From NCBI GenBank assembly GCA_017993775.1, contig JAGOMA010000002.1, forward strand, positions 171,646 to 235,645: 64,000 bases of DNA. Direction: 5' to 3'. The DNA is from Chloroflexota bacterium (GTDB taxonomy: Bacteria > Chloroflexota > Anaerolineae > Promineifilales > Promineifilaceae). Position 1 is the stretch's first letter. Each line of letters begins with the position of its first letter. Shown piece after piece: positions 8,268 to 15,973 of the stretch. Below the pieces are notes generated by a model. That model saw only the letters and a program-made list of their open reading frames with translations, did no database searches and was not told the DNA's origin. The translations under genes were made by a program, and so were the position numbers.

Positions 8268-8396
8268 ACGGCCGTCTACCGGCGTGTTCACCACCTGAAA
8301 TTGATCCGGGCGGGCCGGAAAGCGTTCCCAGGCCACCACCTGAGCGATAAAATCGCGGTTCAGTCACAGTTGAGTCAGGATGTCGGGTAAATTCAT
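8268..8396 (-). pseudogene. Decayed duplicate of the 5' end of the MrfA-like helicase gene
   Basis: The minus strand encodes a 43-codon stretch that aligns without gaps to the first residues of the helicase at 3437-6034: MNLPDILTQL, then a TGA stop where the intact gene has Arg, then LNRDFIAQVVAWERFP and further matches to VDGR. Similarity extends a few bases upstream of the ATG. The fragment stops after residue 43. It lies 2.2 kb from the intact gene, in the same orientation, with the propeller gene between them. Rest of 8167-8654: only short unsupported open frames, plus one ACGGCCGT octamer at 8514. Confidence 0.85.
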
Positions 8397-8654
8397 GCGG
8401 GGATTACAGCGAGTCTAAGCAGGTATAGGCAGGGCGCAAAAAGAGACCCTGTGTTTTGTTACCCAGACCATCCAGGATCTTGCAAACGTTGAATACACAG
8501 AGCGAAGGATTAGAACGGCCGTGACTGACCCAATATCTGCCCATACAGCGGCTTCCCCCCTCGTTTAAAGGGACAAAAACCCAGACTAGAGTACTAGTTA
8601 TTTGCCATTCAACTTTACATATGTTACCATATGCGAGATCGGGAGGTTTACATA

Positions 8655-8684
8655 TTGTTAGCAATAGACAATATTTGGTATAAA
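8655..8684 (+). promoter_or_regulatory. Putative promoter of the cpaB pair
   Basis: TTGTTA (8655-8660), 18-bp spacer, TATAAA (8679-8684), about 100 bases before the first CpaB-like start codon. Confidence 0.4.
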
Positions 8685-8788
8685 CTCCAAGTAGTATGCT
8701 TATATGCCCTCGCCTGTGGGACGCATCCAATGACTCGCACCGCGCCAAAACACAGCCTAGTCACGATATCACGTAAAGGGATAAAACG

Positions 8789-9982
8789 ATGGGCCGTCGT
8801 ACGATAGCTATCATAATTCTTGTAGTAGGCATTCTTCTGTTTGCCCTCGCCGTATTCTTCTATCTCCGACAATCCGGTAGTTCGGCTGAAACGCCGCCGC
8901 CGGCATTAGGAGAAGTCGATACTACCGGTCAACCAGTTGCCACAACCGAACCGGGTACAGACGTCGGGGTAGACACCGGAATGTCTGAGCTTACGCCAGC
9001 GGGTGTTCAACTGGCCGAGTTGCCCTCGGATATGGTTGAAGTCGTCGTGTCTTTGCAGACCGTTCCTCGTGGTTGGCAGATGACAGCAGATGAACTAACA
9101 ACCGACCTACGCTTCTCAACAGAGGTTGGCGGTGATGTCATTACCGACGTTAACGAAGCAATTGGGCTGTATGCTCGCTCCGATATTTATCAGGGCCAAA
9201 CCTTAACCAAGGACGCTCTGGTAAGCGACATTCGCCTCGTCGCCTCCGACTCATATGGTCCGTCAGCCCTCATACCACCTGGCTTTGTAGCTCAGGCTGT
9301 ACCGATGGATCGGCTCGCCGGGGTTGCTTATGGGGTTAGCGAAGGGGACTATGTGGATATTCTGATCTCGTTTGTACTGCAAGAGATCGATCCTCAGTTC
9401 CAAACCCTTCTAGAAAACAGCATCACGTTTTATTTGCGCGATGAAGCAGGGAACCCGCTGTTGATCACGATAGATCCGTACGGCCGTTTCGAAGAATTGC
9501 CCACCGGTGAAGTCACCCATATCGCGCCATCAGAAGCCAATCGACGACCCATTCTCGTGTCGATGATCTTGCAAAACGCCAAGGTCATTCAAGTGGGCAC
9601 ATGGCAACCCGAGTTACCTATCTCAGCTTCCACACCCACGCCAGAACCTGTGGCTGAAGGCGCAGAGACTCCCACACCTCAGGTTGGCGAAATTCCTACC
9701 GCCACACCCACACCACCAGACACCTTGCTGCTGGCATTACTGCCCCAGCAACAACTTCTCCTCAAATATGCCGTCGAATCTAATGCCAGCATCGATTTCG
9801 CTCTGCGCGGTATTAACGACGCCCAGCTATACACGATTGAAAACATCGACTTCAACTACATCAAACAACGCTTCAATATCGATATTCCACCCAACTTTGA
9901 GTTCACGGCCGAATTCATAGACGTTACACCCACTCCGGTAATCGAAGAGCAGCCTACACCGGAACCCGTACCGGCAGAGTAA
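8789..9982 (+). CDS. CpaB/RcpC-like protein (SAF domain, Flp pilus type), copy 1
   Basis: A 397-residue protein with an N-terminal membrane helix (IAIIILVVGILLFALAVFFY) and an exported body. Residues 80-150 form an SAF-like domain (VVVSLQTVPRGWQMTADEL, SDIYQGQTLTKDAL), followed by a CpaB core with AVPMDRLAGVAYGVSEGDYVDIL. CpaB proteins guide assembly of Flp/Tad pili in the periplasm or cell wall. A Pro/Thr-rich linker (TPTPEPVAEGAETPTP) precedes the last domain, and the C-terminus is again TPTPVIEEQPTPEP. It is followed after 24 bases by a second copy; no other Tad genes are in the window, so the pilus assignment rests on the domain only. The ATG follows AAAGGGA. Confidence 0.75.
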   Translation: MGRRTIAIIILVVGILLFALAVFFYLRQSGSSAETPPPALGEVDTTGQPVATTEPGTDVGVDTGMSELTPAGVQLAELPSDMVEVVVSLQTVPRGWQMTADELTTDLRFSTEVGGDVITDVNEAIGLYARSDIYQGQTLTKDALVSDIRLVASDSYGPSALIPPGFVAQAVPMDRLAGVAYGVSEGDYVDILISFVLQEIDPQFQTLLENSITFYLRDEAGNPLLITIDPYGRFEELPTGEVTHIAPSEANRRPILVSMILQNAKVIQVGTWQPELPISASTPTPEPVAEGAETPTPQVGEIPTATPTPPDTLLLALLPQQQLLLKYAVESNASIDFALRGINDAQLYTIENIDFNYIKQRFNIDIPPNFEFTAEFIDVTPTPVIEEQPTPEPVPAE

Positions 9983-10006
9983 CAGGGTCTAATTAGGATA
10001 GAAACC

Positions 10007-11197
10007 ATGCGTCTAAGAACATTCCTTCTCCTGTTCATAGTGATTGCACTCATAGCTGTTGTTGGTGTTCTTGCGTATGTTCGCTTTTTTGGCAATAACG
10101 CAGCCACTGCTACCCCTGGAGATACAACAGTCCAATCAGGCGAGCAATCGGACGCGGTTGCCAGCGAACCGGGTTTACCCCCACCAACAGCTACACCGGC
10201 GATTCTTTTTCTGGATGTCCTGGTTGCCGACCGGACTCTGCCCGTCGGCACCGTTATTCGCCCTGAATTGCTGCGCACAGAAACCAGACCAGATTCAAAC
10301 ATTGCCTTGCAAGGAGGCTATGTTTTCACCAATGCAGAAGATTTGATTGGGCGCATTGTAAAAACCGAGGTTGTTGCCGGACAGGCCATCTTAGCTCCAA
10401 TGTTGGCAATTAATACAACCGATCTGGCAGCTATCGGGTCAGATCTGGCGCTTTACGTGGATCAGGGCAATGTAGCCATCGCCTTTCCAATAAATCGGTA
10501 TACTGGCGCCGCCTACGCCATGCGCCCCGGGGACAGCGTTGACGTTTTGATGTCGCTGCCCATTGTGGCTCTGGACCCTGAATACAACACGAAACTGCCT
10601 AACGTCACACAGCGCGTCGATGATCTGGCGCTGTCCGAGGGACGAGCTTTCCTTTTCCCAGAAGCGCTTGAAGGGCGGCTGGAGTTGATCGACCCCATAA
10701 ACCTGGTTGGTGAAGTTAGCGGACCTCTCAGCGCGCAAGAAGGGTCAAAAAGTACGCAGGTTTTGCGTCGGGCAACGCAATTGACAATTCAACAAGCGAC
10801 GGTTTTATGGGTAGGAACGTGGCGCGATCCCCGTGAATTGGCCAAAGAAGCAGCCGCAGCTGCGGCCGCAGCCCAATTGGCAGCGACGACAGGTGATTTC
10901 CCTGTACCCACCCCAACCCCGATTCCTGAGCGTTTGGATGCAATTCCCGATGTGGTTATTTTGAGTATGCCCGCCCAAGATGCTTTGGCGCTGAAATGGT
11001 CATTAGAACAGGGCGTGGATATTTCTTTGGCCTTGCGCTCTCCTGGCGACACAACTGTTTTTTCGACGGTAACTGTTTCGCTGCCACAATTGGTTGAACA
11101 GGGTGGGCTGCGGATTCCTGAGAAAAGCGAATTTGGCATTGAGCCATCGATGCGCGACCTGGAATTTCCTACGCTAGATGAACCCGAAACACCCTGA
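10007..11197 (+). CDS. CpaB/RcpC-like protein, copy 2
   Basis: A 396-residue paralogue of the preceding protein with the same plan: N-terminal membrane helix (LLLFIVIALIAVVGVLAYV), a Thr/Pro linker, an SAF-like domain (LPVGTVIRPELLRTE, AEDLIGRIVKTEVVAGQAIL), and a core with AIAFPINRYTGAAYAMRPGDSVDVLM. An Ala-rich stretch (AKEAAAAAAAAQLAA) and PTPTPIPE form the late linker. Identity to copy 1 looks low, so the duplication is old. It shares a transcript with copy 1, judging from the 24-base gap and the terminator at 11233-11261. Confidence 0.75.
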   Translation: MRLRTFLLLFIVIALIAVVGVLAYVRFFGNNAATATPGDTTVQSGEQSDAVASEPGLPPPTATPAILFLDVLVADRTLPVGTVIRPELLRTETRPDSNIALQGGYVFTNAEDLIGRIVKTEVVAGQAILAPMLAINTTDLAAIGSDLALYVDQGNVAIAFPINRYTGAAYAMRPGDSVDVLMSLPIVALDPEYNTKLPNVTQRVDDLALSEGRAFLFPEALEGRLELIDPINLVGEVSGPLSAQEGSKSTQVLRRATQLTIQQATVLWVGTWRDPRELAKEAAAAAAAAQLAATTGDFPVPTPTPIPERLDAIPDVVILSMPAQDALALKWSLEQGVDISLALRSPGDTTVFSTVTVSLPQLVEQGGLRIPEKSEFGIEPSMRDLEFPTLDEPETP

Positions 11198-11232
11198 TTC
11201 CGTACCTTTGAGAAAAACATGGTATGATAAGT

Positions 11233-11261
11233 CCCCAGTCTATGCTGGGGCTTTTCTTTTT
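11233..11261 (+). terminator. Intrinsic terminator of the cpaB pair
   Basis: CCCCAG (11233-11238), 6-nt loop, CTGGGG (11245-11250), then CTTTTCTTTTT. Confidence 0.85.
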
Positions 11262-11302
11262 CAGGCAAGTGTGCGCACATGCGATGTGCATTTTTGGAGG
11301 CG

Positions 11303-12010
11303 ATGGTGAGCCTTGAGCGATTAGAAAACTACGACCCCACAGATTATGAACGGCCGTCTGTAACCGTAGACGTGGTCATTTTTTCGCTCGTCGATAACGA
11401 CCTGCAAGTGCTGCTGGTGAAACGCAAATATCCTCCGTTCGCCGGCATTTGGGCGCTCCCAGGCGGATTTGTCCATATGGATGAATCGCTGGAAAATGCA
11501 GCCATGCGCGAATTGGCCGAAGAAACAGGTGTAACCGATGTCTACACTGAACAACTTTACACCTTCGGCGCGCCGCAACGAGACCCCCGCACGAGAGTGA
11601 TCACCGTCGCTTACTTTGCCCTAGTGCCCCACCACGCCATCCAACATTATCCCGGCGATGATGCCGCCGAAACGGCCTGGCATTCTGTGTTTGCTTTGCC
11701 GCCTCTTGCTTTTGACCATGAAGAAATTTTAACGTATGCCTTGCAGCGGTTGCGCTACAAATTGGAATATACGGCCGTTGGCTTCGAACTCCTCCCCGAT
11801 GTATTCACCCTCTCTGAATTGCAGCATGCCTATGAAATTATTTTAGGCGAACAGCTAGATAAACGGAACTTCCGGCGCAAAATTTTGTCGGCCGAGATTT
11901 TAGAGGAAACGGGTCGCAAAAAGAAAGAAGGGGAAGGCCGTCCGGCCATGTTATATCGTTATCGCAAAGATGCTGTGGCTGAGGTTAAGAGCCGCCGTCT
12001 TTTCCCGTAA
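11303..12010 (+). CDS. Nudix hydrolase with C-terminal winged helix (NrtR/ADP-ribose type)
   Basis: A 235-residue protein. The N-terminal Nudix domain has an intact box, GFVHMDESLENAAMRELAEE followed by TGV, matching Gx5Ex7REUxEExGU, so hydrolysis of a nucleotide diphosphate such as ADP-ribose is likely. Residues 150-235 resemble the winged-helix domain of NrtR regulators (LLPDVFTLSELQHAYEIILG, KRNFRRKIL), which control NAD metabolism genes. Whether it is enzyme, regulator or both cannot be told; no NAD genes are adjacent. Start: GGAGG at 11296-11300 is only two bases from the ATG at 11303 and five from the GTG at 11306, so either may be used; an upstream ATG at 11279 has no ribosome site. 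Confidence 0.85.
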   Translation: MVSLERLENYDPTDYERPSVTVDVVIFSLVDNDLQVLLVKRKYPPFAGIWALPGGFVHMDESLENAAMRELAEETGVTDVYTEQLYTFGAPQRDPRTRVITVAYFALVPHHAIQHYPGDDAAETAWHSVFALPPLAFDHEEILTYALQRLRYKLEYTAVGFELLPDVFTLSELQHAYEIILGEQLDKRNFRRKILSAEILEETGRKKKEGEGRPAMLYRYRKDAVAEVKSRRLFP

Positions 12011-12017
12011 TCGGGCG

Positions 12018-12668
12018 TCAAGTTACCCACAACGACTTCGTCAACTCCAAACCCAACACCACTTCCTCGCGCCCAACACGCAAACGCATCGGTCCATTAA
12101 ATGGCGCTCGGCCAATTAATTCAAAATCAGTCCCCGGCACAAGGTGCAGCGTCGCAAAATATTTCAGGCGCTCCGGCTCATGGGTGCGCACCCGGCTTAT
12201 TTTCCCTTTATGGCCAACCGCCAAATTGATCATACAAAAATCATCAACCGGCGGTAGATGCCCATCCTCATCAGGGATAGGCTCTCCATGGGGGCAGCGT
12301 TGGGGAAAATTTGTCATTTCAGCCATACGCTGTGCCAGGGCATCATGCAACCCCTTGCTCAACTCGTCGGCATACTCGTGAACCTCGTCCCAGGCAAAAC
12401 CCATCACCTGTACCAGAAACACCTCTAAAATTCGGTGACGGCGAATTTCTTCCAAAGCCGCCTGACGGCCTCGATCCGTTAATTCAACGCCTTGGTACGG
12501 CACGTGCTTGACATAACCTGCACTCTTGAGACGCTTCAACATTCGGGGAACGGCTGGCGGCGAGACGCCTAACCTTTCGGCCAGATTGGTCGTGCTAACA
12601 GTGGGGGAGTCTTCTTGCAAGCGGAAAATTTCAGCCAGATATTCACGCATTGCGGCGCTGGGGGTCAT
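12018..12668 (-). CDS. DtxR-family metal-dependent transcriptional regulator
   Basis: A 216-residue repressor of the DtxR/MntR family, which binds Fe(II) or Mn(II) and represses metal uptake genes. Residues 1-60 form the winged helix (VSTTNLAERLGVSPPAVPRM), residues 65-140 the metal-binding and dimerisation domain with the typical TNFPQRCPHGEPIP, and the rest a FeoA/SH3-like domain ending in GLELTKSLWV. The gene is convergent with the Nudix gene (7-base gap). No metal transporter is adjacent, so the target is unknown. Confidence 0.92.
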   Translation of the reverse strand: MTPSAAMREYLAEIFRLQEDSPTVSTTNLAERLGVSPPAVPRMLKRLKSAGYVKHVPYQGVELTDRGRQAALEEIRRHRILEVFLVQVMGFAWDEVHEYADELSKGLHDALAQRMAEMTNFPQRCPHGEPIPDEDGHLPPVDDFCMINLAVGHKGKISRVRTHEPERLKYFATLHLVPGTDFELIGRAPFNGPMRLRVGREEVVLGLELTKSLWVT

Positions 12669-12743
12669 GGTTCACTGCTCCTTGAGCTTTGGAACATATT
12701 ACCGCAATCTCCCCCATATGCCAATTGGCCGACTGGCTGAAAA

Positions 12744-14471
12744 TTAGGCTGCGTTAATGCCAGCAACCGCCTCTAATTCTTCAACCGCGGCTTCGATCAA
12801 GCTGACCAGATCGGTCAACATCGCAGTGTCGAATCGAAACTCAGCACCGGCAGCGGCAAACAGCTCCGGCAATGTCTTGGTACTGCCCAGCGCCAAAGCT
12901 TGACGATAGGCGGCGACTGCCTGGGCCTGATCTTGCTGCGCATTGCGCCATACTTGGAGCGCGCCAACCTGGGCCATGCCATATTCGACGTAATAAAAAG
13001 GCACGCCGAATATATGAAGTTTCCGATGCCACCCAGACATCTGGGCGTTTTCATAACCGGTCCAATCAACGCCGGGCATGAATCGTTCCCACAAGTTATT
13101 CCAGGCAATGTCGCAGTTATCGGAAGATGCGGCCTCACGAGGATGGGTATATACCCAGTGTTGGAAAGCATCTACAACCGCCATATAGGGCAAAAAAGTG
13201 ATGATGCCTTCTAAATGCTCGATGCGTGCGCGGGCAGCCTCAGCGGGAGTGTAGAAACCGCCAAAGTCATGCGTCAGGTAGGGGGCAGCCAAAAGTTCCA
13301 TAGACATGGAGGCGACCTCGCAAAATTCCATTGGCGCGTCGGTTTGCCAGACGAGGGGTATATTGGCTGTTTCAAAGACGTGAAATGCGTGGCCGGCTTC
13401 ATGCAAAAGCGTCTGAACATCATCATGGAGGCCGACACCGTTCATAAAGATGAACGGCCGTTTCTGCATCGGCAGTGTCGCGCAATACCCCCCCAAAGCT
13501 TTGCCGGGTCGGGTTTGTAAATCTAACAGGTTTTCTTCAGCCATCACGGCAAAATGCCGCCCCAAAGCTGCATCTACCTGGTTTAAAATGTTCAGCGATC
13601 CCTGGATCAATTCGTCTTGGCCCAGATAAGGCTTTAGGGGTGGTAGATCGTTGGTGTCTACCAGGGTGTCCCAAGGACTAAGCTGGGATAAGCCCAAACG
13701 CGCGCGCTTCTTTTCATAAATACGGAGAGCAGCAGGCACAACGGCCGTTTCTATTGCCTGATGGAATATCAGACAGTCGTCGGGGGTGTAATCGAAACGG
13801 CCGTACTCGCGAAAAACATACGCGCGATAATCCGGCACATCCGCATTTTCGGCCACCTGCTGCCGCAGCGCCAGCATATTCGCGTACAACTCATTTAACG
13901 TTTCTCGCTGGCTCAACCATAAATCCATCGTCATATTCCAGGCGCGCTCCCGAACCTGACGATCTTTATCCATTTGATACTGCCCTAACTGCGATAAATT
14001 ATGTACTTCCCCGTTCCAATCGGTCTTCAACCCGCCGGTTGTTTTATCGTAGTCATTGTCCAATTTAGCTAACTGCGTTTGCAGCGGCACGTTCTCATCA
14101 CGGAATAAATCCGCCTCATTCCGCATTGCCCGCAAAACCAGCGCAAGATCTTCCCTGCCCTCTAAATCCAGGGCCAGCAGCCGCTGCTTCAATACCTGAT
14201 GCGCAACCATCACCGGCGGCAGCACATTTTCTATAAAGTCTAAATATGCCTGTTCTTTTGCAACATCTGTGGTATCGATAGATTTCTGAATAGAGAGGGT
14301 CGCCATCACTTCCCCAATCAGACGCCGAAGGTCAGACCAATACAGCAACCATTCGTCGATATCGGTTGGGGTAATTTCAGCAGTTTGCAGAGCAGCAAAA
14401 TAGGGAGCGAAGGTTTGCCAATCAGTAATAATGATGTCGTTTAGGGTTGTGGGGAGTAGTGGAAAATTCAT
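12744..14471 (-). CDS. M3-family oligoendopeptidase (PepF-like)
   Basis: A 575-residue zinc metallopeptidase. The zinc motif HEAGH begins at H357, and the third ligand Glu lies in FCEVASMSMELLAAPY downstream, as in M3B oligoendopeptidase F. It has no signal peptide, so it should degrade peptides in the cytoplasm. The ATG at 14471 is preceded by GGAGTG on the minus strand; longer open reading upstream runs through tRNA genes and is not coding. The terminator of the tRNA operon (14484-14514) abuts the ribosome site, so some transcription may read from the tRNA promoter into this gene. Confidence 0.92.
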   Translation of the reverse strand: MNFPLLPTTLNDIIITDWQTFAPYFAALQTAEITPTDIDEWLLYWSDLRRLIGEVMATLSIQKSIDTTDVAKEQAYLDFIENVLPPVMVAHQVLKQRLLALDLEGREDLALVLRAMRNEADLFRDENVPLQTQLAKLDNDYDKTTGGLKTDWNGEVHNLSQLGQYQMDKDRQVRERAWNMTMDLWLSQRETLNELYANMLALRQQVAENADVPDYRAYVFREYGRFDYTPDDCLIFHQAIETAVVPAALRIYEKKRARLGLSQLSPWDTLVDTNDLPPLKPYLGQDELIQGSLNILNQVDAALGRHFAVMAEENLLDLQTRPGKALGGYCATLPMQKRPFIFMNGVGLHDDVQTLLHEAGHAFHVFETANIPLVWQTDAPMEFCEVASMSMELLAAPYLTHDFGGFYTPAEAARARIEHLEGIITFLPYMAVVDAFQHWVYTHPREAASSDNCDIAWNNLWERFMPGVDWTGYENAQMSGWHRKLHIFGVPFYYVEYGMAQVGALQVWRNAQQDQAQAVAAYRQALALGSTKTLPELFAAAGAEFRFDTAMLTDLVSLIEAAVEELEAVAGINAA

Positions 14472-14483
14472 GGGGAACACTCC

Positions 14484-14514
14484 AAAAAAAATGCCCTTGT
14501 GTAGACACAAGGGC
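14484..14514 (-). terminator. Terminator of the tRNA operon, abutting the peptidase ribosome site
   Basis: On the minus strand GCCCTTGTGT and ACACAAGGGC form a hairpin followed by ATTTTTTTT and then GGAGTG, the ribosome site of the M3 peptidase. Confidence 0.85.
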
Positions 14515-14528
14515 TTAAGATTTTTCAG

Positions 14529-14599
<71 letters not shown>

Positions 14600-14638
14600 A
14601 TAAACAGATCCGGCAGGCTTGCGCCTGCCGAAAATTTG

Positions 14639-14710
<72 letters not shown>

Positions 14711-14735
14711 AATGCTTTCTGAATTAGGTAGCAGA

Positions 14736-14808
14736 TGCCAGGACCCAGACTCGAACTGGGGACACCTTCATTTTCAGTGAAGTGCTCTACCGACTGAGCT
14801 ATCCCGGC
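14736..14808 (-). tRNA. tRNA-Phe (GAA)
   Basis: Acceptor GCCGGGA/TCCTGGC, anticodon stem CTTCA/TGAAG around CTGAAAA (anticodon GAA), discriminator A, D arm GCTCAGTCGGTAGAGC. First gene of the Phe-Gly-Cys unit. Confidence 0.95.
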
Positions 14809-14847
14809 AAGTATGTAACTTGTAGTAAAAGTACCAAAGCGAACGTG

Positions 14848-14876
14848 ATTCTATCCAAAGCGTCGTGGACTGTCAA
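14848..14876 (-). promoter_or_regulatory. Sigma-70 promoter of the tRNA-Phe/Gly/Cys operon
   Basis: On the minus strand: TTGACA, 17-bp spacer, TAGAAT, about 40 bases upstream of tRNA-Phe. This is close to consensus and is the best promoter in the window. Confidence 0.75.
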
Positions 14877-14917
14877 GTACTCGTGCGCATTTTTGCCAAA
14901 GGGAGTAAACTACTTTT

Positions 14918-15013
14918 GGGAGTGGTTGTGTCCCGGTGGGCGCCCCAGTCTTCAAAATTGGTGGCCGGTTGCGCGGAGCAAGCGGCGGTGGGTTCGACTC
15001 CCATCCATTCCCG
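14918..15013 (+). tRNA. selC: Selenocysteine tRNA (UCA)
   Basis: A 96-nt tRNA with the features of bacterial tRNA-Sec. The acceptor stem has 8 bp (GGGAGTGG with CCATTCCC, one G-U) and the T stem 5 bp (GTGGG/CCCAT around TTCGACT). The D stem has 6 bp (GTGTCC/GGGCGC) with a four-base CGGT loop. The anticodon stem CCAGT/ATTGG holds CTTCAAA, anticodon TCA. A long variable arm (GCCGGTTGC/GCAAGCGGC, one mismatch) follows, and the discriminator is G. It is divergent from the tRNA-Phe operon. No selA, selB, selD or clear selenoprotein lies in this window. Confidence 0.9.
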
Positions 15014-15107
15014 CCTCGTTAAATTGCAGCCTACATCCTCAAGTGTGTAAAGGGCTGATTCTCCCTATGATTCCCAATACCTTATTTTCTTATGAGGAAA
15101 AGTCAAA

Positions 15108-15896
15108 ATGACAGATGTATATCAGGTGGATGCGTTCACGGCCGTTCCCTTTTCCGGCAATCCCGCCGCCGTGTGTCTGTTAACAAACCCGGCCGAACAG
15201 GACTGGATGCAGCACGTAGCCAAAGAGATGAATTTGTCTGAGACGGCGTTTCTGGTTCCTGCGGCCGATGGGTATCAGCTGCGCTGGTTTACTCCGACGG
15301 TAGAGGTCGATTTGTGCGGCCATGCTACGCTGGCCAGCGCCCATGTTTTATGGGAAACCAAGCGTTTGCTGCCCGACCAGGAAGCGCGTTTTTTTACACG
15401 CAGCGGCTTGCTTACGGCCGTTCGCGCCAACGCCTGGATCACCCTTGATTTTCCCGCCAAACCCGAACAGCCCACCGCTGTACCGCCGGGACTGGTTGAC
15501 GCGCTAGGCGTGGTCCCGGTTTATGTGGGCCGAAATGCGTTTGATTACATCGTGGAAGTGGCCTCGGAAACGGCCGTCCGCACCCTGCAACCAGATTTTG
15601 CCGCCTTGCGAACCCTGGGCGTCCGCGGGGTAATCGTGACCAGCCAGGCCGAAACGACAGGCTTCGATTTTGTCTCGCGCTTTTTTGCGCCCGGTTCCGG
15701 GATCGACGAAGACCCGGTCACCGGCTCCGCCCACTGCTGTCTGGGGCCTTTCTGGGCCAAACGATTGGGATTAACCGAGTTTACGGCCTATCAGGCTTCG
15801 CCGCGCGGCGGCGTGGTGGGCGTGCAGTTGGTTGGCGACCGGGTTTTGCTGCGCGGGCAGGCAGTGACCGTTTTGCGCGGTCAATTGGCCGTCTAA
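15108..15896 (+). CDS. PhzF-family isomerase
   Basis: A 262-residue protein of the PhzF/DapF-like fold. Typical signatures are YQVDAFTAVPFSGNPAAVC at the start, the catalytic Glu in MNLSETAFL (about residue 45), LRWFTPTVEVDLCGHATLA, and the second-half phosphate loop with GSGIDEDPVTGSAHCCLGPF. The family catalyses isomerisations of small acids; most members, including this one, have no assigned substrate. It stands alone, between tRNA-Sec and a convergent amylase gene. Confidence 0.92.
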   Translation: MTDVYQVDAFTAVPFSGNPAAVCLLTNPAEQDWMQHVAKEMNLSETAFLVPAADGYQLRWFTPTVEVDLCGHATLASAHVLWETKRLLPDQEARFFTRSGLLTAVRANAWITLDFPAKPEQPTAVPPGLVDALGVVPVYVGRNAFDYIVEVASETAVRTLQPDFAALRTLGVRGVIVTSQAETTGFDFVSRFFAPGSGIDEDPVTGSAHCCLGPFWAKRLGLTEFTAYQASPRGGVVGVQLVGDRVLLRGQAVTVLRGQLAV

Positions 15897-15932
15897 AACA
15901 AGCGTCAGCGTACTCCAGAAATCTAGCAAATA

Positions 15933-15967
15933 TTGAGGGCTAGAGATTGCGCATCTCTAGCCCTCAA
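15933..15967. terminator. Bidirectional terminator between PhzF and amylase genes
   Basis: Perfect 15-bp arms TTGAGGGCTAGAGAT and ATCTCTAGCCCTCAA with a 5-nt loop, placed between two convergent stop codons. Confidence 0.75.
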
Positions 15968-15973
15968 CTTGAT

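Noticed and set aside
8268..8396. In-frame TGA in the helicase-like fragment as a selenocysteine codon
   Set aside because: The intact paralogue has Arg at this site and the fragment ends after about 43 codons, so it is a decayed copy and not a selenoprotein, even though selC is present in the window.
8404..8748. Minus-strand open frame of 114 codons upstream of the cpaB pair
   Set aside because: No ribosome site, no recognisable domain, mixed composition, and it overlaps the promoter region of the next gene.
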